Part shown: positions 36,028-44,775 of the stretch, piece by piece | Position numbering within the stretch: position 1 is the first letter of the stretch | How the letters are laid out: every line of letters begins with the position of its first letter | Assembly (NCBI RefSeq): GCF_014650335.1 | Contig: NZ_BMUT01000001.1 | Span: forward strand, 301,037 to 365,036 | Direction: 5' to 3' | Length of the DNA: 64,000 bases | Origin: Streptomyces hiroshimensis | GTDB lineage: Bacteria; Actinomycetota; Actinomycetes; Streptomycetales; Streptomycetaceae | The notes under the pieces: generated by a model | Told to the model about the DNA's origin: nothing | The model's database searches: none | What the model saw: only the letters and a program-made list of their open reading frames with translations | Translations under genes and position numbers: made by a program

Positions 36028-36926
36028 CGGTTCGCCGCGGCCAGTCCGCGCGTCCGCAGCACCCGGCGCTCCAGCGGGCTGAAGACGGCCAGGTCGATGG
36101 CGATGCCGACGAAGAGGATGAGGATGATGCCGAGGAGGACCCCCGGCATGTCGGAGTCGGTGCGCGCGTTCTCCAGGTACTGGCCGAGCCCCAGGCCGAG
36201 GTCGGGGGAGGAGGCGATGAGCTCGGCGGCCATCAGGGACCGCCAGGAGAACGCCCAGCCCTGCTTGAGCCCCGCGATGTAGCCGGGGAGCGCGGCGGGC
36301 AGCAGGACGTGCCGGGCGCCGCGCAGCCCCGTCGCCCCCATCGTGCGGCCCGCCCTCAGGTACAGCGGCGGCACCTGGTCGATCCCGGACACCAGGCCGT
36401 TGGCGATGGAGGGCACCGCGCCCAGCAGGATCACCGCGTACATCGCCGCGTCGGTGATGCCGAGCCAGATCACCGCCGCGGGCACCCAGGCCACCGACGG
36501 CAGCGACTGCAGCCCGGACAGGACGGGGCCGAGCGCGGCCCGGACGAACTTCACGCGCGCGACGAGCAGACCGAGCGGCGTGCCGAGCACGAGCGCCGCG
36601 GCGAAGCCCAGCAGGCCGCGCGAGACGGACGTCCAGACGATGTCCAGGAGCGTGCCCCGCAGCCACAGGTCCTCAAGGCTGTGCCACACCGCGGACGGGT
36701 CGGGCAGCTTGTAGTCGTCGGTGACCTCCGCGACGACCAGCAGCTTCCAGACCGCGAGGACCAGGACGACGGCCGTCAGGGGCGGCAGCACCTTGTGGAG
36801 CAGCACCTGGGCGAAGGGGGTGCGCCGGACCTCCACCGTCTCCAGGGCGTCGAGCCCGGCCTCCAGGCCGGCGAGGTCGTGCGGGCCGCCGGAAGTGCTC
36901 AGGGGGCCCGTCTCAGTGCTGGCCAT
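36024..36926 (-). CDS. ssuC: Sulfonate-type ABC transporter permease
   Basis: A 300-residue BPD-type permease with about six membrane helices and the EAA coupling loop (MGATGLRGARHVLLPAALPGYIAGLKQGWAFSWRSLMAAELI). The sequence belongs to the SsuC/TauC/NrtB group for sulfonates, taurine or nitrate. The ATG at 36926 lies 14 bp inside the end of the ATPase gene; an in-frame upstream start is less likely. Position between ssuB and the chelatase, in a sulfur operon, points to alkanesulfonate or taurine uptake rather than nitrate. No desulfonating monooxygenase (SsuD or TauD) is encoded in the window. Confidence 0.88.
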   Translation of the reverse strand: MASTETGPLSTSGGPHDLAGLEAGLDALETVEVRRTPFAQVLLHKVLPPLTAVVLVLAVWKLLVVAEVTDDYKLPDPSAVWHSLEDLWLRGTLLDIVWTSVSRGLLGFAAALVLGTPLGLLVARVKFVRAALGPVLSGLQSLPSVAWVPAAVIWLGITDAAMYAVILLGAVPSIANGLVSGIDQVPPLYLRAGRTMGATGLRGARHVLLPAALPGYIAGLKQGWAFSWRSLMAAELIASSPDLGLGLGQYLENARTDSDMPGVLLGIILILFVGIAIDLAVFSPLERRVLRTRGLAAANR

Positions 36927-37716
36927 GGCGGCGGATCTCCCCACGCAGTTCTTCGGTGATCTCGACGGAAAGGTCCGCCACGGCCGCGTCCTCTATGCGG
37001 CGGGGCTGGGGTATGTCCACCGCCCACTGCCGGGCCACCCGCCCGGGCCGCGAGGACAGCAGCACGACGCGCTCCGCGAGCCGTACCGCCTCACGGACGT
37101 TGTGGGTGACGAACAGCACCGACAGCGACGTCTCGGACCAGATGCGGGTCAGCTCGTGGTGCAGGACGTCGCGGGTGATGGCGTCCAGCGCGGCGAACGG
37201 CTCGTCCATCAGCAGGACCTGGCTGTCCTGTGCCAGGGCGCGGGCGAGCGCGACGCGCTGGCGCATGCCGCCCGACAGCTCGTGCACCCGCTTGCCGTAC
37301 GCGCCCGAGAGCCGTACGAGCTCCAGGAGCCGCTCCGCCTCCGGCCGCCGCTCCGGGCGCGGCACGCCGCGCAGCCGCAGCGCCAGTTCGATGTTGCGGC
37401 CCGCGGTGAGCCAGGGGAACAGCGCGTGTTCCTGGAACATCAGCGCCGGGCGGCCGCCGGGCACATCGATGGTGCCGGCGGTCGGCCGGTCCAGGCCCGC
37501 CACCAGGTTCAGCAGCGTGGACTTGCCGCAGCCCGAGGCCCCCAGGAGGCACACGAACTCGCCGGGGCGCACCTCCAGGGAGATGTCGTCCAGTACGGGC
37601 TGGGCCGCGCCGGGGCGGCCGAAGGACTTGTGGACGTTCTCGATCCGGACCGCCGCGGGCTCGCGGTCCGCGATCTCGGCCGGGCCGGCCTTGTCGGTCG
37701 TCAGTGCCGGGGCCAT
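36913..37716 (-). CDS. ssuB: Sulfonate-type ABC transporter ATP-binding protein
   Basis: A 267-residue ATPase: Walker A GASGCGKST, Q-loop MFQEHALFPWLT, signature LSGGMRQR, Walker B QVLLMDEPFAALD and H-loop FVTHNVREA. These are characteristic of the NrtD/SsuB/TauB subfamily. It lies 49 bp downstream of the binding-protein gene and overlaps the permease gene by 14 bp, giving the order binding protein, ATPase, permease on the minus strand. It drives import of the ligand captured by SsuA. Confidence 0.9.
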   Translation of the reverse strand: MAPALTTDKAGPAEIADREPAAVRIENVHKSFGRPGAAQPVLDDISLEVRPGEFVCLLGASGCGKSTLLNLVAGLDRPTAGTIDVPGGRPALMFQEHALFPWLTAGRNIELALRLRGVPRPERRPEAERLLELVRLSGAYGKRVHELSGGMRQRVALARALAQDSQVLLMDEPFAALDAITRDVLHHELTRIWSETSLSVLFVTHNVREAVRLAERVVLLSSRPGRVARQWAVDIPQPRRIEDAAVADLSVEITEELRGEIRRHGQH

Positions 37717-37765
37717 CCGGTCACCTCCTGGGGATGGGGCGGGGCGGGATACGACGGGCGGGCGG

Positions 37766-38893
37766 CTACTGCTTGCCGAGCTTCGCGGCGGTCACCGCGG
37801 GCCTGCCCTCGGCCTTGAGAACCTTGTTGAGCACGGTCAGGTCGTAGATTCCCGCAAGGTCCGGCTTCTCCAGCAGCCCGGCCTTGACGGCGTGATCGGC
37901 CTCCGCCTCCAGCGACGCGGCCAGCGGGTCGTCGAGGACCTCGATGGACTTCCACGCCGGGTCGAGGATCGCGGCGGGCAGCTCCTTGCCGGAGAGCTTC
38001 TTCAGCGCCGCGTTCGCCGAGCCCTCGGCCTTCTCCGGGTTCGCCTTGATCCAGGCGTTGGTCTTCACCGAGCCGCGCAGCACGGCCTCGACCACGTCGG
38101 GGTGCTCGTCCAGGAACTTCTGCGACACGATCACGTTGGTGATGACGAACTTCCCGTCCGGCCACAGCGCGGACTCGTCCAGGAGCACCTTGCCGCCCTC
38201 GGAGACCAGCTTCGACGCGGTCGGCTCGGGCACCCACGCGCCGTCCACCGAACCGGACTTGAAGGCGTCGGGAGTGACCTTGTTGTCCGTGCGGACGACC
38301 GAGACGTCGCCCTTGCCGCTCTGCGGGTCGACCTTCCAGCCCTTCTCCGCGATCCAGTTGAGGAACGCGACGTCCTGGGTGTTGCCCTTCTGCGGGGTGG
38401 CGATCCGCTTGCCCTTGACGTCGTCCAGGGAGGAGATCTTCTTGGGGTCGACGACCAGCTTCACGCCGCCCGAGGCCGAACCCGAGACGATGCGCAGGCT
38501 CTTGCCCTTGGACTTCACGTAGCCGTTGATCGCGGGCGACGGCCCGATCCAGCCGATGTCGATCGAGCCCGCGTTGAGCGCCTCGATCTCGGACGGGCCC
38601 GCGTTGAACGTGGTCGAGCGAAGCTTGGTGCCGCCCAGCTCCTTCTGGAGCAGCCCCTCCTGCTCGCCGACCAGGGGCGTGGCGTGGGTGATGTTCGGGA
38701 AGTAGCCGATCCGGACGGTGTCCGCCGACAGCTTCTTCCCCTCGGTGTTCTTTCCCTTGGTGGAGCCGGACCCGGTGGTGGCGGAGTCCTTCTCCGAGCC
38801 GTAGCCGCAGGCGCCGAGGGCGCCGATCAGCAGGGGCAGGGCGGCGACGGCGGCGAGTGCGCGGCGGCGGGCGGAGCGAGCGGCGGCGGGCAC
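37766..38893 (-). CDS. ssuA: Sulfonate-type ABC substrate-binding lipoprotein
   Basis: A 375-residue lipoprotein with a signal peptide and lipobox (LIGALGAC), a Ser/Thr/Gly/Lys-rich linker, and a type II periplasmic-binding fold (VRIGYFPNITHATPLVGEQEGLLQKELG ... FNAGPSEIEALNAGSIDIGWIGPSPAINGYVKS). This is the SsuA/NrtA-like family for aliphatic sulfonates, taurine or nitrate. It is anchored outside the membrane and delivers substrate to SsuC/SsuB. It lies 186 bp downstream of cysN on the same strand, the largest gap inside the sulfur locus, so a separate promoter here is possible. Confidence 0.88.
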   Translation of the reverse strand: MPAAARSARRRALAAVAALPLLIGALGACGYGSEKDSATTGSGSTKGKNTEGKKLSADTVRIGYFPNITHATPLVGEQEGLLQKELGGTKLRSTTFNAGPSEIEALNAGSIDIGWIGPSPAINGYVKSKGKSLRIVSGSASGGVKLVVDPKKISSLDDVKGKRIATPQKGNTQDVAFLNWIAEKGWKVDPQSGKGDVSVVRTDNKVTPDAFKSGSVDGAWVPEPTASKLVSEGGKVLLDESALWPDGKFVITNVIVSQKFLDEHPDVVEAVLRGSVKTNAWIKANPEKAEGSANAALKKLSGKELPAAILDPAWKSIEVLDDPLAASLEAEADHAVKAGLLEKPDLAGIYDLTVLNKVLKAEGRPAVTAAKLGKQ

Positions 38894-39079
38894 GAGGGGT
38901 CCTCTCGACGGGCCGGGGTATGGCTAGGGGACGCCCGGCGCTTCAGTGGGGCGTAAGGGAAGTGACTGGTACGGGAAGAGGCGGGGCGCCGACGCCGTGG
39001 GTACGGGCGTCAGCACGCACATCGGCCGATGCCGCCCGCCGAGCCGGTCGTGATCGCGGTCGTGATCGCCGCCGTCATC
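38894..39079 (-). other. 186-bp gap between cysN and ssuA
   Basis: This spacer separates the sulfate-activation genes from the sulfonate transporter. It contains a perfect 12-bp tandem repeat CGGTCGTGATCG (39045-39056 and 39057-39068) starting 11 bp after the cysN stop. No strong hairpin is evident. It could hold an internal promoter. Confidence 0.45.
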
Positions 39080-40408
39080 TCAGAAGTCCCATCCCTCGTC
39101 GTCGGACGGCCTCCCGGGGCCCGCCGCGAAGGCCTCGCCCGCCATGCCTGCGGTCAGCGTCGTGCCGTCGCCCGGATCGATGAGGAGGAAGGAGCCGGTG
39201 TGGCGGGAGCCGGCGTAGGGGTCGAGGGCGAGCGGCTCGGCGGTGCGCAGTGTGACGCGCCCGATGTCGTTGGCCTCCAGGCGGCCCGGCGCGGGGTGCT
39301 GGGAGAGGTCGTCGAGGGTGAGGCGGGAGGGGATGTCCTTGACGATGGCGCGGACGGTGCGGGTGGTGTGCTTGAGCAGGACGCGGGCGCCGGGGAGCAG
39401 CGGCTGGTCGGCGAGGTGGCAGACGGTGGCCTCGACGTCCCGGGTGACCTGCGGCGCGCCGGCGGTGGGCGCGATGAGGTCGCCGCGGGAGACGTCGAGG
39501 TCGTCGGCGAGGCGCACGGTCACCGACTGCGGCGCCCAGGCCACGTCGACGCTCTGGCCGAGCGCGTCGATGGCGGCGATCGTGCTCGTGCGCCCCGACG
39601 GCAGGACGGTGACGGGCTCGCCGACGCGCAGCACCCCGGAGGCGATCTGCCCCGCGTAGCCGCGGTAGTCGGGGTGCTCGGCCGTCTGCGGTCTGATCGT
39701 GTACTGGACGGGGAAGCGCGCGGGGTCGGCGGTGGGGTCGGTGACGACGGGCACCGTCTCCAGGTACTCCAGGACGGTGGGGCCGCCGTACCAGTCCATG
39801 TGCGCGGACGGTGCCACGACGTTGTCGCCGGCGAGCGCGGAGACGGGGATGGCCGTGACCTCGGGGACGCCCAGCCCGCTCGCGTAGGCCGTGAACTCCT
39901 CGGCGATGGCGGCGAAGACGGGCTCCGCGTAGCCGGCGAGGTCCATCTTGTTGACGGCGAGGACGACGTGCGGGACGCGCAGGAGGGCTGCCACGGCGGC
40001 GTGGCGGCGCGTCTGTTCGACGACGCCGTTGCGGGCGTCGACGAGGACGACGGCGGCCTGCGCGGTGGACGCCCCGGTGACCATGTTGCGCGTGTACTGC
40101 ACGTGGCCGGGGGTGTCGGCGAGGATGAAGCGCCGCCGGGGCGTGGCGAAGTAGCGGTAGGCGACGTCGATGGTGATGCCCTGCTCGCGCTCGGCGCGCA
40201 GGCCGTCCGTCAGCAGCGCGAGGTCCGGGGCGGTGGCGCCGCGGCTGCGGGAGGCGTGCTCGACGGCCTCCAGCTGGTCGGCCAGCACGGACTTGGAGTC
40301 GTGCAGGAGGCGTCCGACCAGCGTCGACTTGCCGTCGTCGACGGATCCGGCGGTGGCGAAACGCAGCAGCGAGGTCGCGGCCGTGGTCGTGTCGGTCACA
40401 GTGCTCAT
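39080..40408 (-). CDS. cysN: Sulfate adenylyltransferase subunit 1 (GTPase) CysN
   Basis: A 442-residue GTPase of the EF-Tu superfamily that powers APS formation by CysD. G1 is GSVDDGKSTLVGRLLHDSK, G3 DTPGHVQYTRNM, G4 NKMD; beta-barrel domains follow. The length shows a stand-alone CysN without the CysC fusion seen in some bacteria, consistent with a separate cysC here. The ATG at 40408 lies 2 bp after the cysD stop, so the two are coupled. CysN and CysD form the sulfate adenylyltransferase complex in the cytoplasm. Confidence 0.95.
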   Translation of the reverse strand: MSTVTDTTTAATSLLRFATAGSVDDGKSTLVGRLLHDSKSVLADQLEAVEHASRSRGATAPDLALLTDGLRAEREQGITIDVAYRYFATPRRRFILADTPGHVQYTRNMVTGASTAQAAVVLVDARNGVVEQTRRHAAVAALLRVPHVVLAVNKMDLAGYAEPVFAAIAEEFTAYASGLGVPEVTAIPVSALAGDNVVAPSAHMDWYGGPTVLEYLETVPVVTDPTADPARFPVQYTIRPQTAEHPDYRGYAGQIASGVLRVGEPVTVLPSGRTSTIAAIDALGQSVDVAWAPQSVTVRLADDLDVSRGDLIAPTAGAPQVTRDVEATVCHLADQPLLPGARVLLKHTTRTVRAIVKDIPSRLTLDDLSQHPAPGRLEANDIGRVTLRTAEPLALDPYAGSRHTGSFLLIDPGDGTTLTAGMAGEAFAAGPGRPSDDEGWDF

Positions 40409-40410
40409 GG

Positions 40411-41325
40411 CTAGAAGTACCCCTCGCGCTTGCGGTCCTCCATGGCGGCTTCGGAGAGTTTGTCGTCGGCTCTGGTGGCGCCGCGTTCGGTGAGGCGGGA
40501 GGCGGTGATCTCGGTGATGACCTCCTCGATGGTGACGGCGTGGGAGTCGACGGCGCCGGTGCAGGACATGTCGCCGACCGTGCGGTAGCGCACGGTGCGT
40601 ATCCGGCTCTCCTCGCCGTCGCGGGGCCCGCCCCAGGCGCCGGGGGCCAGCCACATGCCGTCGCGGGCGAAGACCTCGCGCCGGTGGGCGAAGTAGATGG
40701 CGGGCAGCTCGATCTTCTCGCGGGCGATGTACTGCCAGACGTCGAGCTCGGTGAAGTTCGACAGGGGGAAGACGCGCACGTGCTCCCCCGGGGCGTGGCG
40801 GCCGTTGTACAGGTGCCACAGCTCGGGGCGCTGACGGCGCGGGTCCCAGCCGCCGAACTCGTCCCGCAGGGAGAACACCCGCTCCTTGGCGCGGGCCTTC
40901 TCCTCGTCGCGGCGCCCCCCGCCGAAGACCGCGTCGAAACGGTGACCGGCGATGGCATCGAGGAGAGGGACGGTCTGCAGGGGATTACGGGTGCCGTCGG
41001 GGCGTTCGCGGACCCGCCCGGTGTCGATGGCCTCCTGCACGGAGGCGACATGCAGGCGCAGCCCGTGCTCGGCGACCGTACGGTCGCGGTAGGCCAGGAC
41101 CTCGGGGAAGTTGTGCCCGGTGTCCACGTGCAGCAGCGCGAACGGCAGCGGCGCGGGAGCGAAGGCCTTCAGCGCCAGGTGCAGCATCACGATCGAGTCC
41201 TTGCCCCCGGAGAACAGCAGCACCGGCCGCTCGAACTCCCCCGCCACCTCACGGAAGACGTGCACCGCCTCCGACTCCAGCACCTCCAGGTGGGGCAGGG
41301 CGAAGGGGCTTCCGGCGGCGCTCAT
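40411..41325 (-). CDS. cysD: Sulfate adenylyltransferase subunit 2 CysD
   Basis: A 304-residue PP-loop ATP pyrophosphatase-type enzyme that adenylates sulfate to APS. The PP-loop VLLFSGGKDSIVMLHLALKAF, the HVDTGHNFPEVLAYRD strand, FGGGRRDEEKARAKERVFS and the C-terminal signature RYRTVGDMSCTGAVDS are intact. The ATG at 41325 overlaps the cysC stop by 4 bp (41322-41325), fixing the start although the frame stays open upstream. It acts with CysN. Confidence 0.96.
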   Translation of the reverse strand: MSAAGSPFALPHLEVLESEAVHVFREVAGEFERPVLLFSGGKDSIVMLHLALKAFAPAPLPFALLHVDTGHNFPEVLAYRDRTVAEHGLRLHVASVQEAIDTGRVRERPDGTRNPLQTVPLLDAIAGHRFDAVFGGGRRDEEKARAKERVFSLRDEFGGWDPRRQRPELWHLYNGRHAPGEHVRVFPLSNFTELDVWQYIAREKIELPAIYFAHRREVFARDGMWLAPGAWGGPRDGEESRIRTVRYRTVGDMSCTGAVDSHAVTIEEVITEITASRLTERGATRADDKLSEAAMEDRKREGYF

Positions 41326-41855
41326 GCCAGCCCCCGTCCCGCCAGCAGGGCGTGCAGCGCCCCCGCCGACTCGGCCACGCTCTGCCCGTGAGCCTCGATC
41401 CGCAGGTCCGGGTCGGCCGGCGCCTCGTAGGGGTCGTCGACGCCCGTCAGGCCGGAGATCTCGCCCGCCGCCTGCCGCGCGTACAGGCCCTTGACGTCCC
41501 GGACCGAGCACACCTCGACGGGCGTGGCCACGTGCACCTCCAGATAGCCGGTGCCCCGCTCCTGGTGGTGCTTGCGCACCGCCTCGCGGGAGTCCGCGTA
41601 CGGCGCGATCACCGGGACGAGCACCTTCACGCCGTGCGCGGCGAGCAGCTGCGCGACGAAGCCGATCCGCCGCACGTTGGTGTCCCGGTCCTCCCGGGAG
41701 AAGCCCAGCCCGGCCGAGAGGAACTCGCGGATCTCGTCGCCGTCGAGCACCTCCACCCGGTGTCCCTCGTCGCGCAGCCGCCCGGCCAGCGTCCGGGCGA
41801 TCGTGGTCTTGCCCGCGCTCGGCAGGCCGGTGAGCCAGATCGTGGCTCCGCTCAT
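41322..41855 (-). CDS. cysC: Adenylylsulfate kinase CysC
   Basis: A 177-residue kinase that phosphorylates APS to PAPS. The P-loop GLPSAGKTTIARTLA, the APS-binding segment LDGDEIREFLSAGLGFSREDRDTNVRRIG and VRDVKGLYARQAAGEISGLTGVDDPYE are complete. I chose the ATG at 41855, which has GGGAG just upstream and gives the usual family length. An ATG at 41879 overlaps the cysH stop (ATGA) but lacks a ribosome site. The partner CysH has Fe-S Cys motifs and should use APS directly, so CysC probably supplies PAPS for sulfation rather than for reduction. Confidence 0.94.
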   Translation of the reverse strand: MSGATIWLTGLPSAGKTTIARTLAGRLRDEGHRVEVLDGDEIREFLSAGLGFSREDRDTNVRRIGFVAQLLAAHGVKVLVPVIAPYADSREAVRKHHQERGTGYLEVHVATPVEVCSVRDVKGLYARQAAGEISGLTGVDDPYEAPADPDLRIEAHGQSVAESAGALHALLAGRGLA

Positions 41856-41875
41856 CCTCTGCTCCCGCTCCTGTG

Positions 41876-42565
41876 TCATCCGTGCAGCCCGCACTCGGTT
41901 TTGGCGAGCCCCGACCAGCGGCCCGCGCGCGCGTCCTCGCCCGCCGCGATCCGGCGCGTACACGGAGCACAGCCGACGGAGGCGTAGCCGTCCATCAGCA
42001 ACGGGTTGGCGAGCACGCCGTGTTCGGCGATGTACGCGTCGACATCCTCCTGGGTCCAGCGGGCGATGGGGGAGACCTTCACCTTCCGCCGCCGCTCGTC
42101 CCAGCCGACGACGGGGGTGCCCGCGCGGGTGGGGGACTCGTCGCGGCGCAGCCCGGTCGCCCAGGCGTCGTACGCGGCGAGCCCGCGCTCCAGCGGCTCG
42201 ACCTTGCGCAGCGCGCAGCACAGGTCGGGATCGCGGTCGTGCAGCCGGGGCCCGTGGGCGGCGTCCTGCTCGGCGACGCTCGCGCGGGGTGTGAGCGTGA
42301 TGACGTTGACGTCCATCACGGCGGCGACGGCGTCGCGGGTGCCGATGGTCTCCGGGAAGTGGTAGCCGGTGTCGAGGAAGACGACGTCGACGCCGGGCAG
42401 GGCGCGCGAGGCGAGGTGGGCGACGACCGCGTCCTCCATGGAGGAGGTGACGCAGAAGCGCTCCCCGAAGGTCTCGGCGGCCCAGCGCAGTATCTCCGGC
42501 GCCGGGGCCTCTTCCAGCTCGCGGCCCGCCCGTTCGGCGAGCGCCTGCAGATCGGTGACGGTCAT
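41876..42565 (-). CDS. cysH: Adenylylsulfate (APS) reductase, CysH family
   Basis: A 229-residue PP-loop reductase that makes sulfite. It has VTSSMEDAVVAHLAS (PP-loop), VVFLDTGYHFPET, and the Cys pairs CCALRKVEPL and CAPCTR that hold a [4Fe-4S] cluster in the APS-specific branch; the C-terminal ECGLHG provides the redox Cys. This marks it as assimilatory APS reductase rather than PAPS reductase. The ATG at 42565 overlaps the stop of the zinc-ribbon gene by ATGA. Electrons should come from thioredoxin. Confidence 0.94.
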   Translation of the reverse strand: MTVTDLQALAERAGRELEEAPAPEILRWAAETFGERFCVTSSMEDAVVAHLASRALPGVDVVFLDTGYHFPETIGTRDAVAAVMDVNVITLTPRASVAEQDAAHGPRLHDRDPDLCCALRKVEPLERGLAAYDAWATGLRRDESPTRAGTPVVGWDERRRKVKVSPIARWTQEDVDAYIAEHGVLANPLLMDGYASVGCAPCTRRIAAGEDARAGRWSGLAKTECGLHG

Positions 42566-42753
42566 GACGTGCTGTCCCCTTCGCCGGGTACGGGCGCCGG
42601 GCCCCGGTGGCGGGGGGCCAGCAGCCCGAGGAACGACAGCCGGAACGCCCGGCTGCACGCGGCGCATTCCCAGGCCCCGTGCCCTTCCTCGGAGGGGCGC
42701 AGGTCCTCGTCGCCGCAGTAGGGGCAGTAGAAGGGGGCGGCGCGTCCGCTCAT
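42562..42753 (-). CDS. Small zinc-ribbon protein of the cys operon (63 aa)
   Basis: 63 residues with CPYC (10-13) and CAAC (30-33), a classic zinc-ribbon or rubredoxin-like knuckle pair, inside YCPYCGDEDLRPSEEGHGAWECAACSRAFRLSFLG. It overlaps the sulfite reductase stop and the cysH start by 4 bp on both sides (42750-42753 and 42562-42565), so it must be made with them. It has no known catalytic motif. Possible roles are an electron or metal carrier for sulfite or APS reductase, or an assembly factor; both are inference. I recall the same small gene in this position in S. coelicolor. Confidence 0.8.
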   Translation of the reverse strand: MSGRAAPFYCPYCGDEDLRPSEEGHGAWECAACSRAFRLSFLGLLAPRHRGPAPVPGEGDSTS

Positions 42754-44447
42754 GACAGGTCCGCCTCGCCGGCGCGGGCGACCCAGGCCGCGAACCGCTC
42801 GCCGTCCTCGCGCTGTTCGCCGAAGCGGGTCAGTACGCGCTCGATGTAGTCGGGCAGTTCCGCGGAGGTGACCTTCAGGCCGCGGACCTTGCGGCCGAAT
42901 CCGGCCTGCAGGCCCAGCGCGCCGCCCAGGTGCACCTGGAAGCCCTCGACCTGGCGGCCGTCGTCGTCCAGGACGAGCTGGCCCTTGAGGCCGATGTCGG
43001 CGGTCTGGATGCGGGCGCAGGCGTTGGGGCACCCGTTGATGTTGATGGTGACCGGTTCCTCGAAGTCCGGCATCCGGCGCTCGAGTTCGTCGATCAGCGA
43101 GGCGCCGCGCGCCTTGGTCTCCACGATGGCGAGCTTGCAGAACTCGATGCCGGTGCAGGCCATCGTGCCGCGCCGGAAGGGGGAGGGTGTGACCTGGAAG
43201 CCGAGGTCCTCCAGCCCTGCGACGAGCGAGTCCACCTGCTCGCGCGCCACGTCCAGGATGATCATCTTCTGCTCGACCGTGGTGTTGAGCCGGTCCGAGC
43301 CGTGGGCCGCCGCGAGTTCGGCGATCTTGGTGAGGGTGCTGCCGTCCACCCGCCCGACGCGCGGGGCGAAGCCCACGTAGAAGCGGCCGTCCTTCTGCTC
43401 GTGCACGCCTATGTGGTCGCGCCAGCGGTTGCTCGGCTCGGCCGGCGGCGGGCCGTCGGCGAGCTTGCGCTTCAGGTACTCGTTCTCCAGGACGTCGCGG
43501 AAACGTTCCGGTCCCCAGTCGGCCATCAGGAACTTCAGCCGGGCGCGGGTGCGCAGCCGCCGGTAGCCGTAGTCGCGGAAGATGCCCACGACCCCGGCCC
43601 ACACGTCCGGCACGTCCTCCAGCGGCACCCAGGCGCCGAGCCGCTCCCCGAGCCGGGGGTTGGTGGACAGCCCGCCGCCCACCCAGACGTCGAAGCCGGG
43701 ACCGTGCTCGGGGTGGACGACGCCGACGAACGCGATGTCGTTGATCTCGTGGACCACGTCCTGCACCGGCGAGCCGGAGACCGCGGACTTGAACTTCCGC
43801 GGCAGGTTGGAGAATTCCCTGCTGCCGATGTAGCGGCGCTCGATCTCCTCGATCGCCGGCGTGCCGTCGAGGATCTCGTCCGCGGCGATCCCGGCGACCG
43901 GCGAGCCGATGATCACGCGCGGGCAGTCGCCGCACGCCTCCGTCGTCGACAGCCCGACGGCCTCCAGCCGCTCCCAGATGGCGGGCACGTCCTCGATGCG
44001 CACCCAGTGCAGCTGGATGTTCTGCCGGTCGGTGATGTCGGCCGTGCCGCGGGCGTAGGTCTGCGAGACCTCGCCGATGGCGCGCAGCTGGGCGACGGTG
44101 AGCCGGCCGCCGTCGATGCGCACCCGCATCATGAAGTACTTGTCGTCCAGCTCCTCCGGCTCCAGGACCGCGGTCTTGCCGCCGTCGATCCCCGGCTTGC
44201 GCTGGGTGTACAGCCCCCACCAGCGCATCCGTCCGCGCAGGTCGTTGGGGTCGATGGAGTCGAAGCCGGCTTTCGAGTAGATCGTCTCGATGCGTGTCCG
44301 CACATTGAGACCGTCGTCGTCCTTCTTGAACTGCTCGTTGCCGTTGAGCGGGGTGAAGTGGCCCACGGCCCACTGGCCCTCGCCGCGGTGGCGGCCGGCC
44401 TTGCGGCGGGACGTGGCGGCTGAGGGGGTCTGCGAGGTGGCAGCCAT
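42750..44447 (-). CDS. sirA: Ferredoxin-type sulfite reductase (nitrite/sulfite reductase family)
   Basis: A 565-residue siroheme/[4Fe-4S] enzyme reducing sulfite to sulfide with six electrons. The duplicated ferredoxin-like halves are visible (DKYFMMRVRIDGGRLTVAQL; GRFYVGFAPRVGRVDGSTL). The cluster Cys set is CTGIEFC and CPNAC with NINGCPNACARIQ, and siroheme-binding Arg/Lys stretches (TDRQNIQLHW, RGTMACTGIEF) are kept. I set the start at the ATG at 44447, where GAAGGAC precedes. The frame upstream is Arg/Pro-rich leader. It is the first large gene of the sulfur operon, 190 nt after the leader-peptide stop. Confidence 0.94.
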   Translation of the reverse strand: MAATSQTPSAATSRRKAGRHRGEGQWAVGHFTPLNGNEQFKKDDDGLNVRTRIETIYSKAGFDSIDPNDLRGRMRWWGLYTQRKPGIDGGKTAVLEPEELDDKYFMMRVRIDGGRLTVAQLRAIGEVSQTYARGTADITDRQNIQLHWVRIEDVPAIWERLEAVGLSTTEACGDCPRVIIGSPVAGIAADEILDGTPAIEEIERRYIGSREFSNLPRKFKSAVSGSPVQDVVHEINDIAFVGVVHPEHGPGFDVWVGGGLSTNPRLGERLGAWVPLEDVPDVWAGVVGIFRDYGYRRLRTRARLKFLMADWGPERFRDVLENEYLKRKLADGPPPAEPSNRWRDHIGVHEQKDGRFYVGFAPRVGRVDGSTLTKIAELAAAHGSDRLNTTVEQKMIILDVAREQVDSLVAGLEDLGFQVTPSPFRRGTMACTGIEFCKLAIVETKARGASLIDELERRMPDFEEPVTININGCPNACARIQTADIGLKGQLVLDDDGRQVEGFQVHLGGALGLQAGFGRKVRGLKVTSAELPDYIERVLTRFGEQREDGERFAAWVARAGEADLS

Positions 44448-44636
44448 GGCGGTATGTCCTTCGGTGGCCTGCGGGTACGCCCACGGGTGCGCCCGGCGCC
44501 GGCGGATGCGGATGCAGGGGCGGGCGCGGGTGCTTACGGGGCTGCGGGGGTGCGCAAGGGGGATGCTCGTCCGCGGCATCGGGGACGGCGGGGGAGCGGG
44601 CGAAAGTCAGGAAACGGCAGTGCTGGTGCTGAGACG

Positions 44637-44720
44637 TCAGCGCGCCGGACAGATGGCGCTGGACACGCGGACGAGGTCGACGTGACGCCGACTCACCAAG
44701 ACGATTCCAGCTCCGGACAT
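44637..44720 (-). CDS. Putative sulfur-operon leader peptide (27 aa)
   Basis: A minus-strand ORF of 27 codons ahead of the sulfite reductase gene. Its centre reads SRRHVDLVRVSSAICPAR, which matches the streptomycete leader-peptide family with RRHVDLxRVSSAIC. Members lie upstream of sulfur and cysteine genes and are thought to sense cysteine through translation of their Cys codon near the end. Start choices are the ATG at 44720 or a GTG at 44696; neither has a strong ribosome site, so leaderless translation is possible. The 190-nt gap to sirA has no obvious rho-independent terminator. The family match is from memory, but the motif is long and specific. Confidence 0.8.
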   Translation of the reverse strand: MSGAGIVLVSRRHVDLVRVSSAICPAR

Positions 44721-44775
44721 GACGGAAGCGTGGCACGGCGGGAACTGGCCAGTCCACCGTTGTCCGGATTATGGA

